The notes: a model not told the origin generated them from the letters alone. Positions 11,054 to 24,946 are shown, counted from the stretch's first letter. The stretch is DNA of 64,000 bases from Lucifuga dentata (GCA_014773175.1 VXCM01002538.1:1-64000); one strand, 5' to 3'. Translations and numbers: made by a program.

Positions 11054-11871
11054 GTAAAAAGCTGCACGTTCATGATTCCTCTGATTTCTGAATGATCGCT
11101 GAATGTACAATCATTGATTTCTTTCGCTTTATGACTTTTTTTTTTTTTTTTTTTTNTTTTTTTTTTTTTTTTTTGAGTTTAGCAGCTGATTGATTTGTCT
11201 CATGATGACGTCAGAATGAATCAACACTGTCTGACCTTTGAGGTTTAGCACAAATTAAGATTTTACCCCCAAAACTAGATTAGGATTCGTTTGGTTCATT
11301 TTATGTGCTGATTTCTCTTTTACGTGCACGCGTGTTTCGGTCCAGCGTGTAAACCTGCACAGATGAGTGGAAAAGAGCAGAAATGAGGCCTGCAGTGTTT
11401 GTTTTCACACAGAAGCTCCACAAACCTTCAGACCCACAGACAGCCAGTTAATTCCACGCAACATCCAGAAAACACACACACATACAAACACCACGTCTGC
11501 ACTAATTTGTGTGTGAATGCTGTAATCTGAAAATGAAGCAAAGTGTTTGGCATGTTTAAATTCAAAAACTGATACAATTATTCATGTCAGACTTGAAGAG
11601 TTGCTGCATAAATCATCAAAAACCTACTGTAAATAGCTTTATAATAACTAGCTTTACAGGGTTTTTTCCAATAAAGGTTATAAAAATTTTAAAAGTACAC
11701 ATAAACAACTGAAGGTTTAGTTTTACACCATTAACATCAATAACATTAATAACATTAACAGCATTAATAACCAATATTTCTTTAATCAAAAGCCAAACAG
11801 AAGGTGATAATCCCAAAGTGTTGCTGTGCTGGAGTCACTTACATGAAGCTTATGACTGATGATGTGATGAC

Positions 11872-11881
11872 ACACACACAC

Positions 11882-11911
<30 letters not shown>
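11872..11911 (+). repeat. (CA)n microsatellite
   Basis: CA units with one CG interruption. Confidence 0.95.
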
Positions 11912-11912
<1 letters not shown>

Positions 11913-12526
11913 TGCAGGTCTGAGATGTCACACCGAATCAAAATTAGCATGTGTGAACATCTGATTCCTCTTCAAACGGCTGATATTTGATTTCCTGCAG
12001 CTCATATTATTCAGCAGAATATTTCTGCTCCTGAATGAGATGTGAACTATTTAGGAGGAGAATTTTTTTTTAATAGACATACATCTGCAGACTGGATCTT
12101 AAACATTTTATTGCTAATTATTTGGTGTATTTGTAGTTCGGATTTTTTTTCTCCATTCTTTCTTGTTATATTAAGTTTAGTCACAATTCAAAATGCAAGA
12201 AAAATACAGTTGAACATGTAATGTATAATTTTAGCTGACATGAATGAATGAATGAATTTGTATTACTGTGCCATGCATACATCATGCCCAGCCCACACAA
12301 GCTTACAAAACACCACTTTTTCTTACAAACTGGATCCAGTGTCTTACAGATTTTACAGATACAGTGATACTAAACTTTGTTACATAAAATAAATAAGAAT
12401 TTCCTATACATCGTGAAATCAAATCCATATCAGAAGACATGATCTTATACATATTAAAGAAATAATCTATCTTGCCTTCCTTTCCAGGCTGTGGAGACAA
12501 AATTAACCAACTTAAAAACCTTAAAA

Positions 12527-13121
12527 TTAAAGGACCATTTTGCATGTTTGAAACTAATATATTCAATTTTCATACACGTAATGTTACTGATAATCATTTC
12601 CCAAAGCATACTACTGGAACGGTGAATTAAAAATGTTTTTCCTACCTTCCAGACCTCCATTGGTTTCAGTTCATTCTGGTATGCTATTAAAATCAACTTG
12701 TTGATACTTGAAACATTCTTGGGATAGGTAATCCATCATCACCAACAAGATGTATATTCAGGTTTTTTTTTGTTTTTTTTTAAAGTTACATAATTTTAAT
12801 GTTTAAGTGCAATAAAAAGCATGGAGTGAATGTATGCCTCCACCAGGGAATATAGTCCCAAAAGAAGACCTGAGTTTATGGAAAAATTTAAAGGACCATG
12901 ACTTCATAAGGCTGCGTAACTATTAGCAGGAGAAACATGGATTTTTAAGGTGGGTGTATCACTTGAATATTTGATTTTGGAAGATGAAAAGATTTTATAA
13001 TTAATAATATAAAGCTGAAATACGGTTTTATCCTTTGGGAAATGATTGTCAGTAATGTAACGTGTATAAAAATTGAATTTATTAGGCTCAAACATGCAAA
13101 ATTGCCGGTATGGTCCTTTAA
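12527..13121. mobile_element. TTAA MITE, full length (595 bp)
   Basis: TTAAAGGACCATTTTGCATG at the left, GCCGGTATGGTCCTTTAA at the right, with ~90-bp inverted ends. Confidence 0.92.
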
Positions 13122-13830
13122 ACAGCCATTCTAATTTTTCATTGTCACTCCACCAAAATATTTCTAGATTTTGATCAAATATTTCATTAAATATTGGTCC
13201 TCTTGGATCATCATAGCAGGTACAATACAAAACAAAATGTGATTCATTCACTTCTCCAAACTCAACAAATCACATAAAAGAGGAAATTATGATTTGTATA
13301 AACATAAACATCTTTGTTTACCTCATAGCACTTCCTGTTAATTCATTCATTTGTAATATCCTAATACATTTTGATTGATATGAAGAAAATAATTAAGTGT
13401 TGGAATGATTACTGATTAATAGATTGACTGAAAATTGACAATATATTTAAAATGATAATAGTCATGTCAAATGTCAAACGTGCTGGTTTTGGATTCTTTT
13501 CCTCTTTTACAATAGATTATTTGTAATGTATAAATTGAGTACTGATTAGTTTTTTCAGTTGGTTGACATTTGGTCTCTGGGATCATGCGCTGAACATCAT
13601 TTGTCATTATTTCTGGCACTTTAATAGGGTGAAATGATGAGTAAAAATAATCAATAGGTAATCGATATTGAAGAAGATCATCAGTTTCAGCTCAAACATT
13701 CCAGTGTGATCTGAACTCTGAACCTTCATCTTCCACCAGCTGCTGCTGTCTGTCTTCCTCTCCTCCTCCTCCTCCTCTTCTCCTCTGCTGTGTGGACGAG
13801 GTTATAAATAAGAGGCTGAAAGGTTTCCAC

Positions 13831-13863
<33 letters not shown>

Positions 13864-14142
13864 TTAATCAGCTGCTGGGTGGTTTGTTTGTCTCTCTGAA
13901 TGCAGGTGAATTCTCTGCGGTGTTTTCGGGTTTGTTTGAAGGTTTTCAAACAAACAGCTGAACCACCATCAGCTGTTTGCTGTGTTTAAACAGGAGGAAC
14001 AGGCTGAGTTAGCTTTAAAAGACCATACCGGTGATCATTACATGTTTCAGCCAAATATACACTACTCCCACATACGATATGTTACATTACTGACGACCAA
14101 TTTTCAAAAACATAAAACCATGTTTAAGTTTTCCAAAATCTA

Positions 14143-14729
14143 TTAAAGGACCATACCACCCATTTGCATGTTTGAGCGTAATATTTTCAATTATCATACA
14201 TGTTACGTTACTGACAACCATTTCCCGAAGGATAAAACTGTATTTCAGTTTTCCTGATATTTTACAAAATCTCTTAATCTTTCAAAATCAAATATTCAAG
14301 CGATACACACACCTTAAAAATCCATGTTTCTCCTGCTAATAGTTATGCAGACTTATGAAATCATGGTCCTTTAAATTTTTCCTAAAATGCAGGTCTTGTT
14401 TTGGGACTATATTTTCCGGTGGAGACATACATTCACTCCACACTTTTTATTGCACTTAAATGCTAAAATTACTTTGAAAAAAAACCTGAATATACATCTT
14501 GTTGGCGATGATGGATTACCTATCCCAAGAACGTTTTAAGTATCAACAAGTTGATTTTAATAGCATACCAGAATGAACTGAAACCAATGGCAGTCTGGAA
14601 GGTAGGAAAAGCAATTGTAAAATTTACCTCTAAAGTAGTATATTTTGTAAATGGTTGTCAGTAATGTAACATACAGTACATGCAGGTTGTTGGGCTCAAA
14701 CATGCACAATCACCAGTATGGTCCTTTAA
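14143..14729. mobile_element. TTAA MITE, full length, beside a solo TIR fragment (14015-14142)
   Basis: Full element in the opposite orientation to the 12527 copy (AGGATAAAACTGTATTTCAG follows the left TIR). Immediately left lies a ~128-bp fragment of another copy starting TTAAAAGACCATACC. Confidence 0.9.
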
Positions 14730-15010
14730 TTCTGTAAAAAGAGGCATTCTGACCTTTTCTGTTGTGTGATGCAGCAAAGTTGAAGGACGTGAAATATTCT
14801 GTTGTGCACTTTGATTAACGATGCATGAATAATAATCCATGGTGTTGCAGTTTCATTAGTTTTCGGGTGGATTTGCCTTTTAGTAACGACTAATTCATAC
14901 TGATACTAAATATACAGAGATTACTTAAGCTGAGAAAATTTAAGATCCCAGATTTTGCTATTTTAGACCATTTGTGATCTTTGAACAGATCCCTGAGAGA
15001 AATTCTACCC

Positions 15011-15046
15011 TGTGTGTGTGTGTGTGTGCGTGTGTGTGTGTGTGTN

Positions 15047-15086
<40 letters not shown>
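15011..15086 (+). repeat. (TG)n microsatellite with N at 15046
   Basis: Long TG tract; length not reliable because of the N. Confidence 0.95.
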
Positions 15087-15088
<2 letters not shown>

Positions 15089-16485
15089 CAGACTTTGCAG
15101 GACAGATCATCCTAAACACACACACATTAACAGCTTGATTTGCACTGACATCCATCCATCCATATCCATATTCAGTCATGTAAATAATTAATATGTGAAT
15201 GTTTATGAAACTGTTTTACTTGTACATTTGTCATAGTATAAACTGGTGATGTGTCAAAGTAAAAGAGCTAAATAAATGAAAAACAGCAGGAATAATCAGT
15301 CTGACTGATATTACTTGGAATGTACTGATGAAGATTCTCAGTCATCGAGGCAGGTAAATATGTTGTATGAAAACTCAGTCAGGTCAACTGGATTCTGAGT
15401 TCAACTGAAGATAAAAACTTGAACCCAGTTGAACTGAATTTCCATACGACATACCTGGAATGTACAATAAAATGACTTAAACTGTATAAAAACTGGGTTT
15501 ATTTGTCTAGTATTACAGTGATTTTTAAAGGACCATACCAGTTAATTTGCTACTTTTTCTTTTAGTAGAGGTTACATCGGTGGGACAGTGCTCTTTTAGT
15601 TTGTAGAAATATTACTAGATATACTTATATTATTAGATATGTAGAAATATTATTAGATATACTAATATTATTAGATATACTTATATATATATATATACGG
15701 TTATCGTCAATACTGGTACATTGCGACACCCCTAATACAGATATTAATGTCACCAGAGGAGATATCCTAATGATTTTCATAATCTCCTGACTTTTCATCT
15801 CACACCACCAATAGTAGGGAAAATAAAGGAGGGAGAGTAAATTTTGGGGAAAGAGAGATGTAAAGATCCCAGCTGGAATCAAACCAGGAACGTGGCAATC
15901 ACCAGTATGTTGTACGTGTTTTACCTGGTGATTCAGCTCTTGCAGAAAGAAAAGTCGTGATAACTCTTTGTGGCAAATCTCGTGTTTAGTTTCCTGTCAT
16001 GTTTCTGTTTGGTTCATTGTTTCTGCTATGGTCGGTGTCACATTTCAGCCATTTGAGAAACTACGCTTAAAAATTGTAACAGCATTAGGAGGCTTCTCTC
16101 AGTGTCGCCGTTTCATTGTGAGCAGCTCAGGGTGATTTATGACCGGGGGGGTCAGCTCACCGGGGCTGTCAGGTCATCCAGTCAGTTGGATGGCCAAAAT
16201 AGATGCAGCCCCACTGGGTCAATTTATCTCTCAACCCAGAGCTGTCGCTGCAGCAAAGATGGAATCCACAGCCTGGATCTCCACAAAACACAACCCCAGT
16301 CCGTGAGAATCCCTGACTGCTGGAGTTTCTCACCACAGCGTATAGTATCCATGCTGTGTCTGTTTATAATATTACAGGAATGCTCAACAGTTTTATGTGT
16401 GTCTGGACTATAATGATGGAATTAGACCAAGCTGTCAGCACCATTTGAAAGTGGGTCAGTACTAGTATTCAGTAGGTTTGTCAAT

Positions 16486-17568
16486 CAGAGGTGGGTAGAG
16501 TAGCCAGAAACTGTACTCAAGTAAAAGTATTGTTACTTTATGATAATTGTGACTCAAGTATAAGTAAGAGTACTCACCAAAATAATGACTTGAGTAAGAG
16601 TAAGAAAGTATCTATTAAAAAGATTACTTGAGTAGTGAGTAGCTTTGATCAAGCTTATTCTTTNGAGTAAGAAAGTATCTATTAAAAAGATTACTTGAGT
16701 AGTGAGTAGCTTTGATCAAGCTTATTCTTTAGAATAATTAACAAGCTATAAAGTGCTCATCTGAGGAAAAAAAATGCAAAGTAGCCACATGTAGCTTCTA
16801 ATACAATCCAAATCATATCATATAAAGAAACAGTAGACAGTAATAAATCAAATATTTACCACATAACAAATCATGACAATTCTGGCCCCAAGACAGTTAG
16901 CTAGGTTAGCTTCATGAATTTACTCAGAATAGAACAGGAAAACTTGAGTTAGCATTAGCAGCAGCAGCTAGTTAAGACAGTTAGCTAGGTTAGCTTCATG
17001 AATTTACTCAGAATAGAACAGGAAAACTTGAGTTAGCATTAGCAGCAGCAGCTAACTAAGTAGCTAACATTGCAGCTTACTGCCACGTCTCCTCGAGTTC
17101 CATGTTGATTCTTAGAAGCTGAAATGTCACATTTTTAGCAGATAAAGATGCAACGCATTATGTAGCTGTTGGTTTTGGTAGACTGAAAAGAAAACAGCGT
17201 TTGTGTGGCCAGGGATGTGCCTCTTCTAAATCTCCTGCTGTTGATTCAGCCATGACTGTTCTGCTCTGGGTGAAACCATGGAAACGGAGGGTGGGGGTGT
17301 GGCTACTTCAGAGCTGAAGCAGACAGTGTAGTGTCTGACAATGAGAGAAAAACTGAACATGACTGAATTCAAACGGTGAAATCAGAAGTAACACAAAGAG
17401 TGTGACCAAATGTAATGGAGTAAAAGTATATTTTTATCTTCATAAATATACATAAGTATGAGTTAAAAGTATCCTGCAATAAAACTACTCAGTAAAGTAC
17501 AATTTTGTGAAAAAAGTTACTTAATTAAATGTACTGGAGTAAATAGAATGTGTTACTACACACCTCTG
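16486..17568. mobile_element. hAT-like non-autonomous element with perfect 8-bp target duplication
   Basis: CAGAGGTGGGTAGAGTAGCC ... CTACACACCTCTG, flanked by TTGTCAAT at 16478-16485 and 17569-17576. The interior has an N-associated duplication (N at 16664) and an 84-bp tandem duplication without an N (16891-17056). No transposase frame is visible. Confidence 0.92.
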
Positions 17569-18519
17569 TTGTCAATAACTGTCAATAATGAATGTAGCTG
17601 CACCAAAATAAACCACCGTGTTTTAAAGGAAAACACAACCCCAAAAAAATTCCTCTCTTGAAGCCTACATATTCTCTTAAGGCAAGAATGATTTTCATAT
17701 CACCAACAAGACACGTAGAGAGAAAGACTGAAGTTGATTTCCATAGCAGTTTTTCCTGGTGCAGCATCTTGTGGTCAGTGGAGGAACTGCATCTTAAAGC
17801 AGGTCAACACTGGATTTAAGGATCAGCTGTTCTGGTTGTTGCTTGGCTGAAATCATTATGAGTACAGCTCCATATACCTGTATTTCTGCACAAGAAAAGC
17901 CCTAATTTATTTTTGCTGGTTTTTCTTCACTAGTTACAGATCAAGATGCACAAAAAGGGTCATAAAGCTTTTCTCTTCTTCCAGTCTCCTATTATTTCCT
18001 TTCCTTCATTCTTACCTTTCTTTCCTCTCAACTAGCTTCCTAATTTACCTCCATTCTTTTCTTTTCTCCTTTAATTTCAAAAAAGGAGTCAGGAATGGAA
18101 AGTCGACTAGCCTTTCGTCTCTTCTATTCCTTTTCTTTCTCTCCCCTTTGTAGATTGCTTGACTATCACTACAGACTAAAACCCTTAAAAAAAAAAAAAA
18201 AAAAAAAACTTTAAAAAATCACAAGCACTGGAACATTTCCTCAAAACATTCACAGTTTCCTAAATTCAAACTTTGGTGATTTGCATCTTCATCTAGTTGT
18301 TAGTAAGTCCCACCATGAGTTATTATCATATGAAATGTTTTCAGCTTTTTGGACTCACTGGACATGTTTATAATTTGTAGTTTACCACAGTAACATGATA
18401 TGGTCAGAGGTTATGAGGTGATGACTCAATTAGGTAGACAGACAATTAAATGAGAACAAACAGTCTTTGATAGTAAGTGGCAAACAATACAGAACAAACA
18501 GCAGGTCCGGAGTAACAAG

Positions 18520-18990
18520 CAGGGGCGGCACTAGGGGTGGGCTTATGGGGCTTAAGCCCTGGATATTTTCTATAAAGCCCTGAATCTTTTTTGTAATGGT
18601 GTGTTTTGAATTTTTTGTAGCATTTTTGCAATTAGCCAAATTCATCGTCGCCAAGGCGGAACCACAGTGTTGTGAACGGATTGGTCGGACCGAATTGGTG
18701 AACAGAATGGACATAACACACCATATAGCTTCACTGTTTAGATCGTTGTAAAAGTGTTTGTTTAAAAGGATTTTTAACATTATATAACTTGTTAAAAGAT
18801 GTAACGTGATTTGTCACATTTCTTAAGCATTTCTCAAAATTTATATTTAGCTTTGATAGATATAAAATAGCTTTGGCTATCTACTAAAGTTATTAGCTTT
18901 GGTAAATAGCCAACGCTACCTCGTGCCTGGATTTTCCAGTGGAGACCTGGGCTAAGACCTGGATCTCCAGTAACCCTAGATCCACCCCTG
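18520..18990. mobile_element. hAT-like MITE (471 bp) with perfect 8-bp target duplication
   Basis: CAGGGGCGGCACTAGGGGTG ... TAGATCCACCCCTG, flanked by GTAACAAG at 18512-18519 and 18991-18998. Confidence 0.92.
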
Positions 18991-19790
18991 GTAACAAGAA
19001 TGAAGAACGGACAAATTATGTAAAGAGGGCCAGAGTCTGATAATCACAAAACTGGGGAACAGTCCGACGTCAAGAATAATAAACAGAGTATTCTGTCTGG
19101 CAGGAATACTGGCAAACAAATCTAAAAAGGCTGAGGCAAAAAAAAAAAAAAAAAAAAATCACAAAACCTGACAATAAGCCACGGTCAGAATTCACAAACA
19201 GATGGGAGATCAGGAAAACAGGTAGCAGGTAATTAGCTAGACTCTCAAACAAGCCATATGAGACAATCTGGCAGAGAACAAAAGTACAAAAATTACTACC
19301 ATGGAGCGTAACAAAAACTCATCAGCTGATCAGCTGTGAAAACTGCAAAAACTCTAACCAGGCTGTGTTTTTATGTTTCTCTGGATTATGTTGTAAATGC
19401 CAAAGGAGTATAAACATGCTGCTGATTTTTCTGCTTTTATGGGATTCAGGCATGGAAATGTTCTTCTCTTGTTACCAAGGACTGATAAAGCAGAAGGAGA
19501 AACACTGAAGCGGTAATATGAAGTTCCTGAGCATCATGCCGCTCTGACTCCGATTGCTCACAGGAGGAAATGCATGTACAGTTACGTTAACTGCTTTACA
19601 GAATGCTAATGAGGTGCTAGCAGCGTGAGCTCAGCTCAGCGCGCTGCATGCTTGAAATGCTGAGGATGCTAAAGGCAGAAATAGAAGGCCAAGGCTGGAG
19701 GTGCGTTTGTTTCCGCCACCTGCTCGGATTAACAGCTTCTAAACACGCCGTTCCAATAAGGCCATTGTAACAAAGTACACTAGCTCCTGA

Positions 19791-19828
<38 letters not shown>

Positions 19829-20308
19829 CTTTAAATCCAACATAACACCATTTAACATTGGTTGTGCTGCTTCCATATAAAGCCGGTGTTACATTCAGAC
19901 TGACAGGTTGATTTACTGTTTCTGTGTGTCTGCTGCAAGAACAGATAAACAGAAAGATGAGTAAGTAGACAACAATGTAACCCATAAATAAATAAAAGTT
20001 GATATCTTCTACATCTAAATTATGTTTGTTTTGTCCTCCCAGAAAAAAAAAATGAAAATACCTTCAATTAGCATAAACTTTTTAAAATATATTTTTACAC
20101 CAGGAGTGTATCTAGGAGAGGGCTGTGCAATATCATATAGGTTATAATATGTTTGTTTGTTTTTTACATGATAAAAAATTTTCATATCACAACACTGACA
20201 ATATTGTGGCGTGATAACATGTTAATGAATTTTCACATCATGTGCAACAAGAAGCAAAACAACCGTGCCGTAAAGCAGCGCAGTCAGATCTGATGAATTA
20301 TGAATTAT

Positions 20309-20731
20309 GCTGCATTCCAGTCAAAGTGGAACGTTAGAATTTTCCAGCTTCCTACTTCAAAAAATGTATTGGAATGGTACTTGAAGTCGGAGCTCTGACT
20401 TGGAAAATCGGAAATGTATCGACCCTGAATTCATGAGTATGACATCACTCAACATGGCAGCAGCCTGGAAGCAAACTTTATGAATTAAATAATCAGCTAC
20501 CAGCCGAATAACGTATTTATTTATTTATTTATTTATTTTGCATAACATTGAAATAAAAAGGTCAACATATATTGCCAAGTTAACTATCTATAGTATATAA
20601 TAACTATTATATACTATACGTAAGTGTTCAGCCATGCTTTTTGTTTTCATTTGGCGGGAATGCTTGGAGGTTGGAAAACGGAATTTTCAACTGGGAAATT
20701 CTGACATTGAAATGTGACTGGAACGCAGCAT
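20309..20731. mobile_element. MITE (GCTGCATTCCAGTC ... GACTGGAACGCAGC)
   Basis: Inverted ends TGCTGCATTCCAGTCAAAGT and TGTGACTGGAACGCAGCA. The element contains further inverted segments (CCAGCTTCCTACTTC and GGAAATTCTGAC-type) and a (TTTA)n run near 20515. Confidence 0.7.
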
Positions 20732-20969
20732 CAGTTCCTTTTCCATTTTCCGCTGTTTGGAAATGGTTTGGCTATAAGGCAAACTGTTGTTTTATGAATA
20801 GCTACCATGACATGTAAATAAGGAAATATCACAGTAACGCCTCTTTAAGGTTTAACGCTAAAATATGTCACTAACAGGCGTTTATGAATAAGAGAACATG
20901 GTTGCACCATGATATCTGTGCATAGTGATGCGGTAAATCATGTGCTACGTTTTATGAATCTGGGCCATT

Positions 20970-21145
20970 GAGTTTTAAGGTGGGTGTGTCACCTGAACAT
21001 TTGATTTTGAAAAATTAAGGGATTTAGCAAAATAAGAGGAAAACTAAAATGCAATTTGATGTTTTGGAAATTGGTTCTCAAAAATGTGTATGCTGGTAGT
21101 ATTTACTGGTCTTAAACATGCAAAATTGTCGGTATGGTCCTTTAA
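20970..21145. mobile_element. TTAA MITE, right-hand fragment
   Basis: TTTTAAGGTGGGTGTGTCAC through GTCGGTATGGTCCTTTAA. Confidence 0.8.
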
Positions 21146-21904
21146 GTTAATTTAAGTTTATGTTTACAACTTAAAATATTACAAGAGTTATTTATTTATT
21201 TATTTATTTTTTCTGTCTGCATATACAGTATAGTCGTGGCCGTTTGGTATATAAATGCAATTTTGATCTTGTAACAGACAGAAAACAGAGAGTTAGTTAA
21301 ACTTTTACTGAAGGGAAACACTCTACTGTGCTACTTTTGCCCTGAGTAAAACTTACAGTTTGCAATTTGCAACTATCGTGCATTGCTTGGTGTTACATTG
21401 TTGATATTGTCCTGAATAGCGTTATTATTTTATATCATCCACTCCTAGGCAGGGTGACACAAACCATCTCTGAAGTCTGATTGGATAGTCTGTTTCCACC
21501 TGCAAATCTTCAGGTATGATTGACAGATGCCCATATCGTCATTTGGACCTTCAAGCCAGATTTCTTTTTTAATCTCAAAGCAGCGTTTCCCTTCACTTGT
21601 GAATCTGAACCCAAGATATCTCAAATTATTCAGGAAGATTTACCATATTTACTGAGCAAAATCATGCTAACAAAAAAGATGAACCCTTTTTCATTTTCAC
21701 CACTAAAATATATGTTACTTTCTCTAAATTAAAAGAGACGTTTGGATGAAGCGAGATGTAAAACTGATGTAAAACACACGTTTGTAACCTTCAGATTCCA
21801 ATTTAGGTCGTCAGGTCCAGTGACGACCTGAGAAAGAAGCAGAGAAACAGCAGCAGAGATTTGTGGTTAAGTAACGCGTGGTGTTTATAGTACGAATGAG
21901 TGTG

Positions 21905-22110
21905 TGAGAGAGAGAGAGAAAAAGAGAAAGACAGAGCGAGAGAGATTTAGAGAGACAGATAGACAAATAGAGATAGAGAGAATGATAAAGACAGACAAAA
22001 AAGGAAGGCAGAGAGAGAGAGAGAGAGAGAGAAGGATGAGGAGGAGGATNGATAAAGACAGACAAAAAAGGAAGGCAGAGAGAGAGAGAGAGAGAGAGAA
22101 GGATGAGGAG
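21905..22110 (+). repeat. GA-rich region with N-flanked duplication
   Basis: GA tracts and AGACAGA words. About 60 bp (GATAAAGACAGACAAAAAAG ... GAGGAGGAT) are repeated around the N at 22050. Confidence 0.92.
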
Positions 22111-22216
22111 GAGGATGACGAGGTCTTTGCTGTTAAATCAACAGCTTCTCTCCTCTGGAGAGGACACGTTTGTTCTGTTCAAGCCTAATACCATAGACAA
22201 GCTATCACACATACAT

Positions 22217-22219
<3 letters not shown>

Positions 22220-22249
<30 letters not shown>

Positions 22250-22375
22250 CACACACACATACACACATACACGTAAGTTCCCTCTCTCTCTCTCTCTCTC
22301 TCTCTGCATGTCCCTTTATGACTTTAGCACATTTGCCCAGTAGAGTCAGAGCATGAAGTCAGCCTGGAGGAGCAG

Positions 22376-22420
<45 letters not shown>

Positions 22421-22421
22421 N
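22220..22421 (+). repeat. (CA)n, (CT)n and (TG)n tracts
   Basis: CA at 22220-22265, CT at 22282-22306, TG at 22380-22418, with an N at 22421. Confidence 0.94.
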
Positions 22422-23147
22422 CTCTATCAGGGCAGCAGTAATAGGCCAGCAGTATGAGGATGACAACAGCAACACACTTGTCTTTCGCTGAGGACACACG
22501 ACTCTCACCTTCTAACTCTATAAAGACAGAATCTGTCTGTCTGCAGCACCAGCGTCTCTAGAACCCGACACGTATGAAGATGAAATTCAGCAGGTTTATT
22601 GCTCAAGACCCAAGGACATTCTGGGTCACGTGTGAAGTTGATTGGATGAGCGGTTTTCAAATTGAGAACCATGCCAGTAAAAAGTAGTCCATGTGGCAGG
22701 ATACGCTCTGGTCCAGCGTCACGGTCTCAACCCGACCCCGTACAGCAAACAAAGCTAGCTCAGAGGACCTGCAGAACTTTACCGCAGGCTGCAGCCACCA
22801 TAAAGTCCAGCCCGTTCCGTACGGCACGTTTTTAACGGGCACTGCAGTAGTAACTTCTGATGAGCGTGTTGGTTGGTTGGTTGGTTGGTTGCCAGGCAAT
22901 AGAGCGGCTGATGTTCACGCATGTTCTGTTGCTGTCACGTATGATGTAGCAGTCATACATGCGTGACACACATGCAGGCAGAGTGCAGCATAAAGACATT
23001 TTGAAGCGCTATACTTGTATTCATATTCCAGATACCAACTGTTAGTTACTACTGACAGTTTTTGTCTTAATTCTTTATTTCTACTCCTTCATCCTTTTCT
23101 AATTTCCTCCATATTTCATCATTTTTGTTCTTTTGTTCCAACTATCA

Positions 23148-23204
<57 letters not shown>

Positions 23205-23313
23205 TNNNNNNNNNNNNNNNNNNNNNNNNNNNNNNNNNNNNNNNNNNNNNNNNNNNNNNNNNNNNNNNNNNNNNNNNNNNNNNNNNNNNNNNNNNNNNNN
23301 NNNNNNNNNNNNN
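23148..23313 (+). repeat. (TTTC)n running into a 108-bp N gap
   Basis: TTTC units fill 23148-23205 and Ns fill 23206-23313. CA repeats resume after the gap. Confidence 0.97.
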
Positions 23314-23382
23314 CCACACACACACACACACTCTGCCATAACCAGGTCACACACACAGAAAGGAGATATTCTGGGTATTCTG

Positions 23383-24024
23383 AGGCCTAGTCCACACTAA
23401 TACAGATATTTTTTTAAACGGATATTTTCTCCCACTGTTTTTAAAAAAAATTATGTCCACACAAGCATCGTTTTACAAAATATCTCTGTCCACATGAGAA
23501 CGCTCAAACGGCTACAAACGCATGCCGGGCCAGCAGGTGGAGATAAAGTCTGAATCAACGACAGGTCAAATAACAGAGAACGTTCTGAGCATGCATGCTT
23601 AACGTGTTTCTGTTGACTGAAAAACAACACTTTAACCAGCGGACACTGTGGACCCAGTAACATTGGGTGCAGCAGTTGCAGACGCCGTTGTCTGCTGGTA
23701 AAGTGGTGCAGCAATGCTGAGTTAACTCGTAAACTTACAGCTGCTATTGCTAACCAAACGTAAAGAAACCGCTACACGGTCGCCGCTGTTGTTGTTGTTG
23801 CTCATTACACAAAGCAACAGTTTAGTTCTGATGTCATCATTTCCCAAACGCTCTGTTTTTCATGTCCACAGACACACAGAAAGTGGAGTTTTTAGAAATC
23901 TTTAGTTTTTAGAAGCCGTTTTAAAAAATCTCCGTTTTAGTGCCGTTTATGTGTGGATGAGAGGCTGAAACGCAGAGGAACATATGTGTTTTGTAAAATA
24001 TTCATATTAGTGTGGACAGGGCCT
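23383..24024. mobile_element. MITE with imperfect inverted ends
   Basis: AGGCCTAGTCCACACTAATA ... ATATTAGTGTGGACAGGGCCT, about 640 bp, CpG-containing interior. No target duplication is clear. Confidence 0.7.
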
Positions 24025-24102
24025 GACACAAATCAGATCAGAAAACTCAGTCATCTAAACACAGCCTGCTGTATCTTCCCCTCTCAGTACACTTTGACCC
24101 CT

Positions 24103-24103
<1 letters not shown>

Positions 24104-24146
<43 letters not shown>

Positions 24147-24310
24147 CACTGTGAACTCGTGTATCATTTGATTTTGTTGGCAGCAGCTATATTGAAGGTC
24201 GTGTTCCACAATGACATTATAGGTTAATTATGATCAGGTTACTGCGTACTGTGTGTGTGTGTGTGTGTGTGTGAGTGAGCCAGTGAGTGNGAGAGAGAGA
24301 GAGAGAGAGA
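24104..24310 (+). repeat. (CA)n, (TG)n and (GA)n tracts
   Basis: CA at 24104-24144, TG at 24250-24272, and GA after the N at 24290. Confidence 0.93.
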
Positions 24311-24567
24311 AATCCTCACGTTTAAACAGCTCAAACCAGCAAATTGGCATTTTGTTTTTGATGACTGACTGAACTTAGCAGATTTCTGTCTGAACAAACA
24401 AATTATTATTATTAACAGGTTATTAATATTGTCATCAATTTATTTTGTGTTATTGATTTGTTAATGTTTTCATCAATAAAGTATGTAAATATATAAAATA
24501 TATAGATTTCTTTAAAATGGAATGTTAATAAGAGATGTAAAACATCTTTTTTTAATCCCTCTATCTT

Positions 24568-24573
24568 CCTCTG

Positions 24574-24624
<51 letters not shown>

Positions 24625-24641
24625 NTCTCTCTCTCTCTCTG
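24568..24641 (+). repeat. (CT)n microsatellite with N at 24625
   Basis: Long CT tract upstream of the candidate first coding exon. Confidence 0.95.
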
Positions 24642-24946
24642 CCCCCCCCACTTCTCCTCATGTTTGGTCAGGCTGCTTCTCTCAAACAAACATAGCAACA
24701 CAGAGAGACAGAAAGACGCTAGAAGAGCAGCAGAGACAGAAAGCAGAGAGACAGAAAGCAGAGAGACAGAAAGCAGCAGAGACAGAAAGCAGAGAGACAC
24801 AGCGAGACAGAACAAGAGAAATGACACACTCACACCTCTAAGCTGGGTCTTGTTGAATAAGCGTCCGGCGGGCTTCAGACCTCAGACCTCAGGCTGTCCT
24901 CACTCAGACAGACAGAGACAGAGACAGAGACAGAGTGTCCGGCAGC

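Larger units (their letters stand above)
11054..24946. other. Non-coding stretch, probably intronic or intergenic
   Basis: No exon-like conserved protein segment is visible on either strand. Content is MITEs, hAT elements, microsatellites and AT-rich DNA. Open frames of 60-120 codons here have no recognisable domain and mostly translate simple repeats or MITE ends. Confidence 0.6.

Noticed and set aside
16102..16413. 103-codon plus-strand open frame
   Set aside because: Composition is mixed with no family motif, and no neighbouring exon continues it.
22680..22966. Possible coding block with CpGs (91 and 80 codon frames on opposite strands)
   Set aside because: No known motif and both strands are equally open; it has weak inverted words (CCGTTCCGTACGG) and may be an unrecognised repeat.
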